The notes beneath the pieces are model-generated. The model saw only the letters and a program-made list of their open reading frames with translations, made no database searches and had not been told where the DNA came from. From NCBI RefSeq assembly GCF_002749975.1, contig NZ_PEIG01000009.1:1-64000 (forward strand): a stretch of 64,000 bases of DNA, written 5' to 3'. The translations under genes and the position numbers were made by a program. Numbering within the stretch: position 1 is the first letter of the stretch; every line of letters begins with the position of its first letter. The DNA is from Gloeocapsopsis sp. IPPAS B-1203 (GTDB lineage Bacteria; Cyanobacteriota; Cyanobacteriia; Cyanobacteriales; Chroococcidiopsidaceae). Below are positions 53,741 through 63,489 of this stretch, in pieces.

Positions 53741-54985
53741 TTAAACGTTAATTTCTTGTTTTACAGAAGTTTCTTTCTGTGGTTTTTCGTACAAAAAGTT
53801 TTTAGCAATACTGTCAAAGAAGGTTGTATCTTTCCAATAACCACTATGTGCTTTTGTGCCCCAAGCTGCACTATAATCCAGTCGTTTATTGGCTACATTT
53901 TCGTAACAGTCTAAACAGCCACTGATGGGATCTTTCCTATGATAATAGTTAAACCATTTTAGATGCTGCATTTGATAGCATACTGGATTATTTCTAAAAA
54001 ATGAATTTAATTTAGTTTGATCAGTAATAACTGATGAATGCATCCGAAAAGAGCTAAGTTGTTCAATGATTCGCTGCCGTACATACTGAGTTTTTGCAAC
54101 TTTCTCTCGCAAGAAAAATGCAACTTTATCTAGAGGTGAACCGAAAGTAACTAATCCTTGGATTTTATTTAAGTGTAATTCTTCAGGTGTGACTTTATTT
54201 TCATTTAAATCAAGGGAAGTTTTGATGCACAATTCATTTAAAGTATCATAAGCGATCGCACTCCCCAACGAATGACCAACAATGATAACTTGGTCATATT
54301 TGGCTTCTTTATCATGAAGAATTTCTTCTAGAAAAGTTTGGGATTCTGCTAATATCTTTTGTCGAATATTAAAGTAAGGAGATTTGCGATCTGTAGTTGT
54401 ATAAATAGCAATATCGCCAACATAACCCACAATGCTAGGAATGACTAACTTTTTGCTGTACGACCAAGCTGATTTAAAAAAAGGACCAACTGGCAATAAG
54501 TTTAGAGTAGAAAGTCCTAACCATGCTCCTACTCTCAAAACGGGATATAGTAGGCTAAAGAAATACATAAGCCAAGCAAGATTTCTGAGAGGAAATCGCC
54601 GGTGTACCTTCATATCTAGATGCTGATCGTAAAACTTGAAAGTTCCGTGTAGAGTTTTTTGCATCCATTGCAGAACTTCACAAATTTGAATTTTCTCTTC
54701 AGTTTGATATGCCCAATAGTATTCATGAACGTCAATCAACCAGTCTGCTTGACTGTTTTTTGAAGTTAATCGAACAAAACTCTCTGTCCAACTTGATTCA
54801 TTTGCTTGTTTTCTTTTAGCAATTCTATGTGATAAATCAAAAGATAATTTATCGCCAAAATAGTCAACTAAGCCACGGGTAAAATTATCTAAAGTATCAA
54901 GAAGATTTTGATCGCCAATACCATGAATAATAATAATTGCTGTTTTACCTTGTGGAACCATAAAATTAGATTCTGTATTAACCAT
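53741..54985 (-). CDS. Alpha/beta hydrolase (lipase-like)
   Basis: 414 residues from ATG 54985 (a TTG at 55009 is also possible). Oxyanion region AIIIIHGIGDQN, nucleophile elbow VGHSLGSAIAY with catalytic Ser, and two hydrophobic segments (~145-190) that may contact a membrane. The domain layout resembles large cytoplasmic lipase/PGAP1-like esterases. It lies between the heme peroxidase and the 756-residue gene with short spacers, so it belongs to that operon. It could supply a fatty-acid substrate or release an oxygenated product; this is inference. Confidence 0.8.
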   Translation of the reverse strand: MVNTESNFMVPQGKTAIIIIHGIGDQNLLDTLDNFTRGLVDYFGDKLSFDLSHRIAKRKQANESSWTESFVRLTSKNSQADWLIDVHEYYWAYQTEEKIQICEVLQWMQKTLHGTFKFYDQHLDMKVHRRFPLRNLAWLMYFFSLLYPVLRVGAWLGLSTLNLLPVGPFFKSAWSYSKKLVIPSIVGYVGDIAIYTTTDRKSPYFNIRQKILAESQTFLEEILHDKEAKYDQVIIVGHSLGSAIAYDTLNELCIKTSLDLNENKVTPEELHLNKIQGLVTFGSPLDKVAFFLREKVAKTQYVRQRIIEQLSSFRMHSSVITDQTKLNSFFRNNPVCYQMQHLKWFNYYHRKDPISGCLDCYENVANKRLDYSAAWGTKAHSGYWKDTTFFDSIAKNFLYEKPQKETSVKQEINV

Positions 54986-55069
54986 AGCTATTGTAAAATT
55001 AGTAATCAAATTGACTTCAATTTACCTGCTGAATGCAAATAACATTGAAAATCACTCTTCATAATAAAG

Positions 55070-55106
55070 AAAGAGTAGGGTAAAGAGGGAATATACCCTA
55101 CTCTTT
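55070..55106 (-). terminator. Strong hairpin after peroxidase gene
   Basis: Perfect 13-bp stem AAAGAGTAGGGTA / TACCCTACTCTTT with an 11-base loop, followed on the minus strand by CTTTATTATG. Lies between the peroxidase stop and the hydrolase start. May be a partial terminator or an mRNA-stability element within the operon. Confidence 0.7.
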
Positions 55107-55127
55107 GCTCTTGTACGGAGCGCTTAA

Positions 55128-56723
55128 TTAATCACCAACTGGATTAATATCACTAACAAACCTGAGTAAATCAGCCATTGTAAATGTTCCTGGATTTTGT
55201 GCAGGAAGTGTTGGTTTCCAATCAGGTTTTCTCACTAAGAATGAACTACTATCTTTTTGCAATAAACCAACAAAAACTTCAGCAACAATGCGGCTGCCTA
55301 CTTTTCCTAAATGTTCGCCGTTGCCTTGAATTTCTGCTTCTTTAAGAATGTAATACCACAAAGGAGATTCAAGATCAAAACCATGTTCTTTAGCAACTTT
55401 GCCATCTTCTCCTGTTGCAATATCGGCAGGTGATAAGGGTTGAAATCCCATTAATTTGGCAACACTTTGACCAGGTGGTAAACCTACTTTTAGTCCGCGT
55501 AGTAAGTTTCTTACTGCTAAAGATCTCGGTTCTGGAACGTTTGGCAAGTCTTTAAGCGGGTCAACAAGTAAAGGATCTAATTTACGACTTAAACCTACTG
55601 GTACGTTTGAATCAATTTCAAAAAACCTTCTCCAATCAATAATCCAGTTACTAGGAAGTGTGGGGTTAAGTCCTAGCGGTGTATCTCTTCTTCCTGATTT
55701 GGCAGTAAATTCAAAGAGGAGTTGGAGTGTGGCACTGTCAAACTTGCTATCTGTTTCTAGGAAGGTAAAGACGCGGTTATAATCATAAGCAGTACGTACC
55801 ATACTGTGTCCGAGGCGATAAGCCGCAACAGAAAACTCTAGGGGAATAAATGCATCGCCTTGAGGTTTGTAGAAAGATGGTCCCTGGTTGAGGACAAGAT
55901 TGAGTTGTTCGTTGTCAAGAATACGCTTGAGAAAATCATGAAGAACAATCCATTGATAGTGCCAAATAACTAAATCTCTGGCTTCTTCAAACGCAGACTT
56001 ACGGATAGGAGATTCTTGTTGAATTGTGTCATCTTGAATGCCTTGCACTACCTTATTGTGGAATTTGAGGAACGCAAGATGTAATTGGGAAACAATCAGA
56101 TTTTCATCATTACGAGGATCGCCGAGTAGCCCTAGCTTACTTGAGGCGCGAGGAATATCATTTGGTAGTATGCCTAATTGTTCGCCTTGTCTTCCTGTAG
56201 GGCTTTCAGTTGTTTGTCCGATTAAGAAAAATTCTGGTCTTTCCAGTTCGTAGAGATAGGGTTGCACCTCTGGACCTGCACCATAAAGGCTATCTAGGTC
56301 AAGCATAGGGGTGCGAAAGTTTCTGAGGGCTAAAGGATCGTTAAGTGTTTCTTGCAGCGAAGTGATATCAAAAGTAATGTCGTGGTCGATAAATTGACCT
56401 AAATATGTATAACCTGCAGGAACTGTTTTATTGTCGCCTGCAGGATCATTTTCACTCGGATCGTCTGGAAATTTAGGATCGCTCATGGCATTTCCTAGGG
56501 CTTCCAAACTCTTTTGAAACTCTTCTAAACTTTTATTTGCAGGTGCTAGCGGACGTAGTTCCGGAAATAATCTACCAAACTTTCCTGTAGGGACAAATTG
56601 ACCAATTGGTTGATTGTCTTCTTTGCGCGGACCAAAGCCATGCATTCTCCCAACACGTTCTCCCGCAGGTCTACGTGGAGTAAAACCTTGAATTTTGCTT
56701 TGATTTTTTTGCTGTATATTCAT
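55128..56723 (-). CDS. Animal-type heme peroxidase family protein
   Basis: 531 residues. The family motif YTYLGQFIDHDITFD holds the distal His (GQ(F/W)xDHD), and AYRLGHSMVRTAYDYNRVF holds the proximal heme His. LHLAFLKFHNKV and PRDNEN-type RNDENLI regions match bacterial members of the peroxidase-cyclooxygenase superfamily. Length fits short bacterial forms. These use heme and H2O2 or O2 to oxidise halides, phenols or fatty acids; a lipid-oxygenating role is one option. No signal peptide, so cytoplasmic or peripheral. First gene of the unit with the hydrolase and the unknown protein. Confidence 0.9.
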   Translation of the reverse strand: MNIQQKNQSKIQGFTPRRPAGERVGRMHGFGPRKEDNQPIGQFVPTGKFGRLFPELRPLAPANKSLEEFQKSLEALGNAMSDPKFPDDPSENDPAGDNKTVPAGYTYLGQFIDHDITFDITSLQETLNDPLALRNFRTPMLDLDSLYGAGPEVQPYLYELERPEFFLIGQTTESPTGRQGEQLGILPNDIPRASSKLGLLGDPRNDENLIVSQLHLAFLKFHNKVVQGIQDDTIQQESPIRKSAFEEARDLVIWHYQWIVLHDFLKRILDNEQLNLVLNQGPSFYKPQGDAFIPLEFSVAAYRLGHSMVRTAYDYNRVFTFLETDSKFDSATLQLLFEFTAKSGRRDTPLGLNPTLPSNWIIDWRRFFEIDSNVPVGLSRKLDPLLVDPLKDLPNVPEPRSLAVRNLLRGLKVGLPPGQSVAKLMGFQPLSPADIATGEDGKVAKEHGFDLESPLWYYILKEAEIQGNGEHLGKVGSRIVAEVFVGLLQKDSSSFLVRKPDWKPTLPAQNPGTFTMADLLRFVSDINPVGD

Positions 56724-57454
56724 AGTTTTTGACTTTCGTCGTTGATATTGGGGTCAATTGGGAAAATTGAATCTGTGAAGCTAGAGACAGTGAGCTACCT
56801 AAGATTTGAGAGGTAAATTCTCAGATGAAAGCGATCGCACTTTGTTAGAATTACCTGATATCTGCATGAAAAATTTGGTGACTTCATCATGCTTCACCCT
56901 TTGAAATTATAGTGACAGTTAGCTTTGCAACTAATCTGTGAGTGTATTAATGTCTTCTATTTACAAATCGAGTTTTTCGGAATTTTCTCAATTTTTTTTG
57001 TAAATATTTTTTAAGAGGAAAATAGCGTTTGATAAGTAATGTTATGTAAATTGCTGTGTTTTCTAGAGCAATCTTATCTAAGTTGTCAAAAATATTTTTG
57101 ACAGACTTTAGAGCTAGAATAACTATAATTTATTGGTATATCAAAAATATTGCATGCTAATTATGGCAGTCTTTTTCTTGTTATTTATCAGTCGCTAGAA
57201 TTGCAGAGAGTACCTTCGTAACCGTGACTATATTAGCGTGCCTTATATTACACTGAGTTTTTTGTCTACCTATAAAAAAATCTCACTTCTATCCTGACTT
57301 GTTCGGAATTGCATAATATTGTATGTTACTCATGACTTCAGTAGGTTTCTTAATGAATTTAACAATGCTGGATTGTTTTGTATAAATTAGTCTAAAACTC
57401 CAGCAAAAACCTGCGTTGACTACCTTGAACGAGATGTCAATAGGAAAGCAGCTA
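56724..57454. other. Intergenic between divergent genes
   Basis: About 730 bases, AT-rich with T-tracts and one HIP1 site. No coding frame or repeat-family member seen. Holds promoters of the peroxidase operon and the acyltransferase-like gene. Confidence 0.4.
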
Positions 57455-58315
57455 ATGAGTGACTTGCAGATACGGCATGTATCCGATTCTGTGTTAATGT
57501 CAATGACAGAAGAAGAAATGGCTAGTTGGCGTCGCCAGCAGGGTGCGCGTATCACCTATCATCATGGGCGCTACTGGGAAGAAGTCATACCTGGTTTTTA
57601 TCAGCCAATTCATTTAATGGCTCGCTTGAGTGCCCAAGAAGCAACGCGCCCTACACCTTTGTGTTGGGGATTTAGGGCAGCACTACATACTGATGATACT
57701 GTAGTTGCTAACGGTTCAGTACCTGTTTATTTGTTGACTGACGTTGCTAACTATGACTTGCATATCTTACCTCAAAAACGTAGAACTCATGTACGAAAAT
57801 GTCACAAAATGGTTACAATCGTACAGCTCATGAGTCCAGCACTGTTGCAACAACAAGGATACGAAGTTTTTTGCTCGTCGCTGCAACGAACGAAACACAA
57901 GAATCTACTCACAAAAGAAACCTATTTAGCAGGTTTAAAAGACTTTAGCACTAACAAACATCGACTGGTGCTTGCAGGTCTCATTGGAGACAAGTTAGGT
58001 GGCTATATCGATGGATATGCTGTTAATGGCACTGCATACATGGTTAGTGGCTATTATGCGACTGAGGCTTTACCAACTAGCATTGTCACTGGATTAACCT
58101 ATGAGTTTGTCCAAATCTGCCGTCGTTCTGGTAAAATCCACGAGATTGTCGATGGTTTGCACGTACGGGAAAATTCAGCGCTAGATTTGCCTAAAACAAC
58201 AATGGGATTTGCAGTTGAATATGTTCCCAGTAAAGTTTGGATGAATTTAATCATGAAAAATCTTGTCCGCTGGCGATATCCACACAAATACTATCGTTTA
58301 ACTGGACATGATTAA
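57455..58315 (+). CDS. FemAB/GNAT-like acyltransferase family protein
   Basis: 286 residues from ATG 57455, preceded by AGGAAAG; ORF extends upstream to a TTG. Blocks such as LPQKRRTHVRKCHK and LVLAGLIGDKLGGYIDGYAVNG resemble the C-terminal acetyltransferase (FemAB/GNAT-like) fold in which a basic loop precedes the acyl-donor site. Not assignable to a specific reaction. Monocistronic. Confidence 0.5.
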   Translation: MSDLQIRHVSDSVLMSMTEEEMASWRRQQGARITYHHGRYWEEVIPGFYQPIHLMARLSAQEATRPTPLCWGFRAALHTDDTVVANGSVPVYLLTDVANYDLHILPQKRRTHVRKCHKMVTIVQLMSPALLQQQGYEVFCSSLQRTKHKNLLTKETYLAGLKDFSTNKHRLVLAGLIGDKLGGYIDGYAVNGTAYMVSGYYATEALPTSIVTGLTYEFVQICRRSGKIHEIVDGLHVRENSALDLPKTTMGFAVEYVPSKVWMNLIMKNLVRWRYPHKYYRLTGHD

Positions 58316-58506
58316 GACCAATAGAGCGCTCCAAATTTCTGAAAGTTTAGTCTTCTTCAGAGGTTAACCACTTGAGGTATACCTGCACACACCAAAATAA
58401 GAAATTTAATATCAATTAAACCAAAAAAACATTCTTTATGTATAAACTTTTCCCTTTAACCTAATTAATCCCACAAAGTCTAATGTAGTTTTTAGGTGTA
58501 GTAGAC

Positions 58507-59490
58507 ATGAGTGTTCGAGCAATTTTCCAAGCAGCTAAAGTCGCAGATGTTCCTTCTCCTTACGACACCATTCACCTCAAGGTTTTCTATCCAGCCCAGA
58601 TGTCAGGTAGCGATCAAGAACAGGATATGGGCGTTGTTCCTGCGGATGAAGAGCGATCGCCTTTTAAAGTGGTAATTTTCTTTAATGGTATCAACTGCGG
58701 TCCTGAAATTTATCAATGGCTTGCTGTGAAATTAGCAGAACGCGGACTAGTCGTTGTGACCTTTGCTTGGGTATCGCAAAATATCCCTGGAATGGTTGCG
58801 CTGACTCCTGGTGTCGATCTCAAAAATCTAGCTCCCAATACTTATGGTACTGCTCCAACTGCTTCTGCTTTACCGACGCTCTTAGCTGAGTTGGAGCGTT
58901 TACAATCCCAAGGAGTTCTCGCTGGCTTACTCGATTTACAAAATATCATTTTAGGGGGGCATTCTGCTGGAGGTAGAGTCGCACTTGAAAGCGCCAATCC
59001 ACAGTTTTTTCCGCAAGTTGTCGCAGCTTTTGCTTATGGCGCTCATACAGCAGCAATTTTACAGCTAGGATATCCACCAAACACAATTTTGCCCTTACCT
59101 GATGCTTTACCTTTAATGTTAATTGGAGGAACCTGTGATGGAGTGATTGCCAAAAGCAGCCATCGCTACGGAGTTGATTGGGAACAAGCAACAACCCCAA
59201 TTGTACGTACATTTAAGGAGGCGATCGCAGCCAACAGAGGTGATAGTTATCTTCTTCTTTTAGAAGGAGCGAACCATTTTTCGATAGCACATCCGTTTGA
59301 TTCTACAACAGGTAGACCTTTCTTAGATTTTCCGGCAACTCAACCAGAAGCACAATTAAGGAATTTAATCGCAGAAGCAATTGGTTTATTTATTGAGGCT
59401 CATGTTTGTCATCAATCTACTGCTATAGAAACTCTCAATCAACACTTAGTGTCTCACAACCCCTTAATTGCTTCATTTGAACGCAAGTAG
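58507..59490 (+). CDS. Alpha/beta hydrolase (dienelactone/chlorophyllase-like)
   Basis: 327 residues. The start ATG lies at 58507. NGINCGPEIYQWLA forms the oxyanion part; LGGHSAGGRVALE has the nucleophile Ser; and EGANHFSIAHPF has the catalytic His. This G-H-S-A-G-G arrangement with a late H fits the dienelactone hydrolase/chlorophyllase-like group common in cyanobacteria. Substrate unknown. Convergent with the DHOD-like gene, 7 bases apart. Confidence 0.82.
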   Translation: MSVRAIFQAAKVADVPSPYDTIHLKVFYPAQMSGSDQEQDMGVVPADEERSPFKVVIFFNGINCGPEIYQWLAVKLAERGLVVVTFAWVSQNIPGMVALTPGVDLKNLAPNTYGTAPTASALPTLLAELERLQSQGVLAGLLDLQNIILGGHSAGGRVALESANPQFFPQVVAAFAYGAHTAAILQLGYPPNTILPLPDALPLMLIGGTCDGVIAKSSHRYGVDWEQATTPIVRTFKEAIAANRGDSYLLLLEGANHFSIAHPFDSTTGRPFLDFPATQPEAQLRNLIAEAIGLFIEAHVCHQSTAIETLNQHLVSHNPLIASFERK

Positions 59491-59497
59491 TTCATCT

Positions 59498-60502
59498 TTA
59501 GCCAAAGTAGTAAGATGATTCGTAAATGCGTGCCCATTCAGGTTTGTATGTTTGGAGCGATCGCACGTACTGCGCTCTTTCAAATGCACTTTGATCGGGA
59601 GAATTTTTCTGACTTAAAGTTCCTTGCAATTGCTGTAGCGATTCATACTCGTGTTCTGTCAGCCATTGCTCTAGTTCTCGCTCAATTGCGTGTAGGTGAA
59701 GAATGCCATGCTGCAAGAGGACTGAACACAGCATTGTCACATTAGCTCCTACCATCAGTAGTTTAACTACATCTTGCCCAGTGTGAATTCCACTTGTTGC
59801 AGCTAAGCTAGCGTTGATGCGTCCGGATAAAATTGCAATCCAGCGTAGCGGTAAGCGCATGGCTTGGGGTGTGCTTAATAGAACATTCGGCTCAACTGCG
59901 AGAGTTTTGAGATTAATATCTGGTTGATAAAAGCGATTGAACAAGACTAAAGCGTCTGCACCTGCATCATCTAATCGCTTTGCCATGTTTGCCATGTTGG
60001 TAAAGTAAGGGCTAAGCTTAATTGCCACAGGAATCGACACCGATGCTTTAACTGCTCGCAGAATATTAATATAAGTTTGCTCGATCTGCTCGCCCGTCAC
60101 TTCCATATCGGTAGGAACATAGTAGACGTTGAGTTCTAGCGCATCTGCACCCGCTTGCTCAATTTGTCGAGCATAATTTGTCCAACCACCAACCGATGAA
60201 CCATTAAGACTAGCAATGATGGGAATATTGACGTGTTCTTTAGCGCGACGGATGTGATTAAGATATTCTTCAGAACCACCGCGAAATGCAGTGTTGGCAG
60301 AAGTGACACTACTGTGCGTAAGATCGTAGGCTTCTTGGCGTTGTGAACGTAGTTGTTCCTCAAAAAGTGAATGCAAGACAATAGCAGCTGCACCTGCATC
60401 TTCCATCAGTTTGAGGTTATCAATATCTTCTGATAAGGGTGATGCTGCTGGAATCAATGGCGATCGCAGTGTTAACCCTAGATAAGTTGTTGTTAAGTCC
60501 AT
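59498..60502 (-). CDS. Dihydroorotate dehydrogenase-like flavoenzyme
   Basis: 334 residues, a TIM barrel in the PyrD superfamily. Features: YLGLTLRSPLIPAASP, IPIIASLNGSSVGGW, ALELNVYYV, IPVAIKLSPYFTNM, LVLFNRFYQPDIN. The Ser/Cys loop (SVTSANTAFRGG) and the EYLNHIRRAK segment match the DHOD-like proteins that often neighbour pyruvate:ferredoxin oxidoreductase and are not true PyrD. No cofactor-domain partner nearby. Substrate uncertain. Confidence 0.88.
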   Translation of the reverse strand: MDLTTTYLGLTLRSPLIPAASPLSEDIDNLKLMEDAGAAAIVLHSLFEEQLRSQRQEAYDLTHSSVTSANTAFRGGSEEYLNHIRRAKEHVNIPIIASLNGSSVGGWTNYARQIEQAGADALELNVYYVPTDMEVTGEQIEQTYINILRAVKASVSIPVAIKLSPYFTNMANMAKRLDDAGADALVLFNRFYQPDINLKTLAVEPNVLLSTPQAMRLPLRWIAILSGRINASLAATSGIHTGQDVVKLLMVGANVTMLCSVLLQHGILHLHAIERELEQWLTEHEYESLQQLQGTLSQKNSPDQSAFERAQYVRSLQTYKPEWARIYESSYYFG

Positions 60503-60639
60503 ATATCAATGTTGATGTAAATTACCTGGTTTGCAGTTCGAGATTTGCAATTGAAACTCAGCTATCTATAGTTTCTTTCGTCACCCATCTACTTTTATAT
60601 AAAAATGGTGTGAGGAAATTGTGATTTTTGTTGGCGCTC

Positions 60640-60784
60640 ATAAGCTTGGCAAATAAATTTGCAGCTAAACAAACCTTATCCACCTCCGTGAACTTACTAC
60701 TACCTAATAGTGTGCGGAGGCACATCTTTGTCTGTGTAGCCCCGACTTCAGTCACAGGGCACTTGCAATTCATGTAGCAAGTCT
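60640..60784 (-). repeat. MITE-like element, copy G
   Basis: Reverse orientation. Contains CTTATCCACCTCCGTGAACTT, TGTGCGGAGGCACA, CCCCGACTTCAGTCACAGGGC and ATTCATGTAGCAAGTCT. Left end degraded. On its own sense strand the hairpin TGTGC-CTCC-GCACA shows the same paired A:T to G:C change as copy A. Confidence 0.82.
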
Positions 60785-63461
60785 ATTGTAGATTCAACGA
60801 ACCGCGTAACAACATCACAGTGCATTTTGCCCGACTAGCGATCATAGCCGGAATATTGCCTTTAATGGTTTGTTGCAGTAATCCTTCGCGGCTTGCTCCC
60901 AGCATGACAACATCAATATTGTCTTTTTCAATTAAATCGAGCACGCCATCAACAACAGAAGAAGCTTTCACCGGAGTTGCAACAACTGTAGCCACAAAAT
61001 GACGTCGCCGAATTAAATATTGCAGTGCTGTTTTCAATACTTTCATATCAGGCTGAGTTTCTGACAGGGAAAAAATCTGACACAACCGAACGTAAGGCGC
61101 ACTACCTATACTAATTAACCCAGGCAGTAGTTTAACTGCTACATTTGCATTAGGACCACCTGCCATTGGGACAAGCCAGCGATTAAAATTTGGAGAAGCT
61201 TGCTCCACATCTTGTAATAAAGTTCCAGTATCCGTGTCTTGAATGGCTAGATCTTTAGCTGCACTGGATTCTTTAACCTTTGAACCTGCTCCAAATCTTA
61301 CCAAAATAACATCACACGTTGCTTGCCGAATTAAGGTATCAACAACATTGCCAAAAACTCTACCTGGAGTAATTGTTTTTCCTTTCCAACCCATCAACAA
61401 TAAATCGATGTGGCGTTCTTCTACGGTTTCTAGAATTGCTTGCGACACATCATGTGCAACGCGAATTTGCGTATGAATCGGAATATTCCATTTTCTTGCT
61501 AAAATTTCAGCTTCGCGCAACAACCGCCGACTTTTTGCGGTACTCACTTCAGTTTCTGCAGGGGAACTACGGCGAGGAACGAGAATAATTTGCAGACACT
61601 CTAATTCATAATGACGTTCGCGGGCGATCGCTGTTGCTAAATGTAGTAAAGAAACAGCAGTTTGAGGATTTGCTAGTGGAACAAGTAACCTTCCTCTCCC
61701 AATACTCGGCGATCGCGTTTGGTAAACGACATAAGAAGGCTGTGGTTGTGGTCCAATTTCGCGTGTTTCGCCATTCAGCTTATCAGCTTCTGCCCGAATG
61801 ATATCAGCCCGCGTGATAATGCCAATTAGTCTTTTGTTTTCAACTACGGGTAAACGACTCAAATTAAACCGATCTAACCGATACAACACCTCACTCAAAC
61901 TATGCAAAGGATGAACTGTTACTGGTTGAGGTGTCATGATTTCGCTTAACAGCGTATCTCCAGGAAGTTCTAGTTCTCGTGCTTTAGCCAAATCTGCTTG
62001 CGTGACAATGCCAACTAATTTACCTTCATCAACGACAGGAAAACCGCGATGTTGAGAACGCGAGAATGCTTGTATAGTTTCATCTAAACTCAATTGTGCG
62101 GCTAACGTTTCCACACGTGGTTGCATCACGTCTTTAGCTTTGAGTTCAATTAAAAGTCCTTGAATAGGACCTTCTTTTGGCAGACGAATGCCTTTTAATT
62201 CCAAAAGTTTGTCATATAATGAGCCAGGGAAAAACTTATCTGCAATCAGGTACGCTGTCACTGAACCGATCATTAACGGCAACACCAAGTTGAAATCTGT
62301 TGTCATTTCAAACACAATGACAATCGCCGTAATCGGAACCTTGGAAACTACACTAAAAAATGCTCCCATTCCTGCTAGTGCGTATGTCGCTGGCGAACCA
62401 AATCCAAATAAACTTTGTTCAGCGACACCAACGAGATATCCTAAAGACGAACCCAAAATTAGACTCGGTGCAAACAATCCTCCAGGTGCGCCTGAACCAA
62501 AAGCAACGAGCGTTAGCGTAAATTGCGCAACAAAAGCGATCGCAGCCAAAGACCAATCTGCGCCTCCTGTAATCAAAAACTCGCGTAAACCTGTATTATC
62601 TCGAAAAGTAGCAGGTAAGAACGCAACGACTAAACCAGAAGTTCCACCAGCGATCGCCATTCGTAGTGGTAAACTTAAGCGCGATTGATTGTAAAATTTT
62701 GTGCTAGCAATAATTCCTCGGTTAAACAATGAACCGAGGACTCCTGCTAAAAGTCCTAATAACAAAAAAAATGGCAGTTCTGCAAGCGAGAAACTTGTTT
62801 GAGATGCTGTTAAAACAAGATTCAGTTGTAAAGTTCGCCCCCCTAAAATCCGCGAGACAACCGCACCAATAAACGAGGCGATAATTGCCGTACCTAGAGT
62901 TAATCCCGATAAATCTTGCAGTAACTCCTCAATCACAAATAATACCCCTGTAATGGGGGCATTAAATGCTGCTGCTAATCCTGCACCTGCACCCGCCGCA
63001 ATCATTTGTCGTCGATGTTCTGGAGATGTGGGAACCCAGCGACTAAATTGTGCAGCTAAAGCCGCACCGACATGAACAGTAGGTCCTTGTCTTCCTAAAG
63101 TTAACCCTGAACCTAAAGCAATTGTTGAAGCAATAAGTTTGACTAAGGCTTCGCGTAGCGATAACTTAACAGGTGCATCTGCAAGACTCGCCTTCACTTG
63201 CGGAATTCCACTTCCTGATGCTTCAGGTGCTAAACGGTCTAAAAGGAACCCAGCAATGTATCCTAAGAAAAAACCAATTCCTGGTAGAATCAGCCATGCT
63301 GGAGCTAAGCTAGCAGTTTGAACTCGCCATGCACCAATCCAGCCGACTCCAACTCGCAGTACGATAGCAGAAAAGGCGGCGACTAATCCGATTAAACAGG
63401 CTTCAGCGATCGCTAAGCGACGGCGCGGTAATAGCCATTTACGGAAGGGCTGAACTGACAT
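60783..63461 (-). CDS. ClC-family chloride transporter with CBS pair and two USP domains
   Basis: 892 residues. Membrane ClC domain (1-440) with GSGIPQVKA, GRQGPTVHVGAAL, GAPGGLFAPSLILG; CBS pair (~445-575; VMQPRVETLAAQLS, MTPQPVTVHPLHSLSEVL) and two universal-stress-protein domains (~600-735 and ~750-890; DLLLMGWKG, DVVMLGASREG). Position 2 of the G(K/R)EGP motif has Gln instead of the gating Glu that couples proton exchange, so it is more likely a channel or uncoupled transporter. Fused regulatory domains imply control by adenine nucleotides or stress. Next to the GDSL fragment on the same strand, with 28 bases between. Confidence 0.9.
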   Translation of the reverse strand: MSVQPFRKWLLPRRRLAIAEACLIGLVAAFSAIVLRVGVGWIGAWRVQTASLAPAWLILPGIGFFLGYIAGFLLDRLAPEASGSGIPQVKASLADAPVKLSLREALVKLIASTIALGSGLTLGRQGPTVHVGAALAAQFSRWVPTSPEHRRQMIAAGAGAGLAAAFNAPITGVLFVIEELLQDLSGLTLGTAIIASFIGAVVSRILGGRTLQLNLVLTASQTSFSLAELPFFLLLGLLAGVLGSLFNRGIIASTKFYNQSRLSLPLRMAIAGGTSGLVVAFLPATFRDNTGLREFLITGGADWSLAAIAFVAQFTLTLVAFGSGAPGGLFAPSLILGSSLGYLVGVAEQSLFGFGSPATYALAGMGAFFSVVSKVPITAIVIVFEMTTDFNLVLPLMIGSVTAYLIADKFFPGSLYDKLLELKGIRLPKEGPIQGLLIELKAKDVMQPRVETLAAQLSLDETIQAFSRSQHRGFPVVDEGKLVGIVTQADLAKARELELPGDTLLSEIMTPQPVTVHPLHSLSEVLYRLDRFNLSRLPVVENKRLIGIITRADIIRAEADKLNGETREIGPQPQPSYVVYQTRSPSIGRGRLLVPLANPQTAVSLLHLATAIARERHYELECLQIILVPRRSSPAETEVSTAKSRRLLREAEILARKWNIPIHTQIRVAHDVSQAILETVEERHIDLLLMGWKGKTITPGRVFGNVVDTLIRQATCDVILVRFGAGSKVKESSAAKDLAIQDTDTGTLLQDVEQASPNFNRWLVPMAGGPNANVAVKLLPGLISIGSAPYVRLCQIFSLSETQPDMKVLKTALQYLIRRRHFVATVVATPVKASSVVDGVLDLIEKDNIDVVMLGASREGLLQQTIKGNIPAMIASRAKCTVMLLRGSLNLQ

Positions 63462-63489
63462 TAGGGGTGAAGGTAATAAACACTACTCA

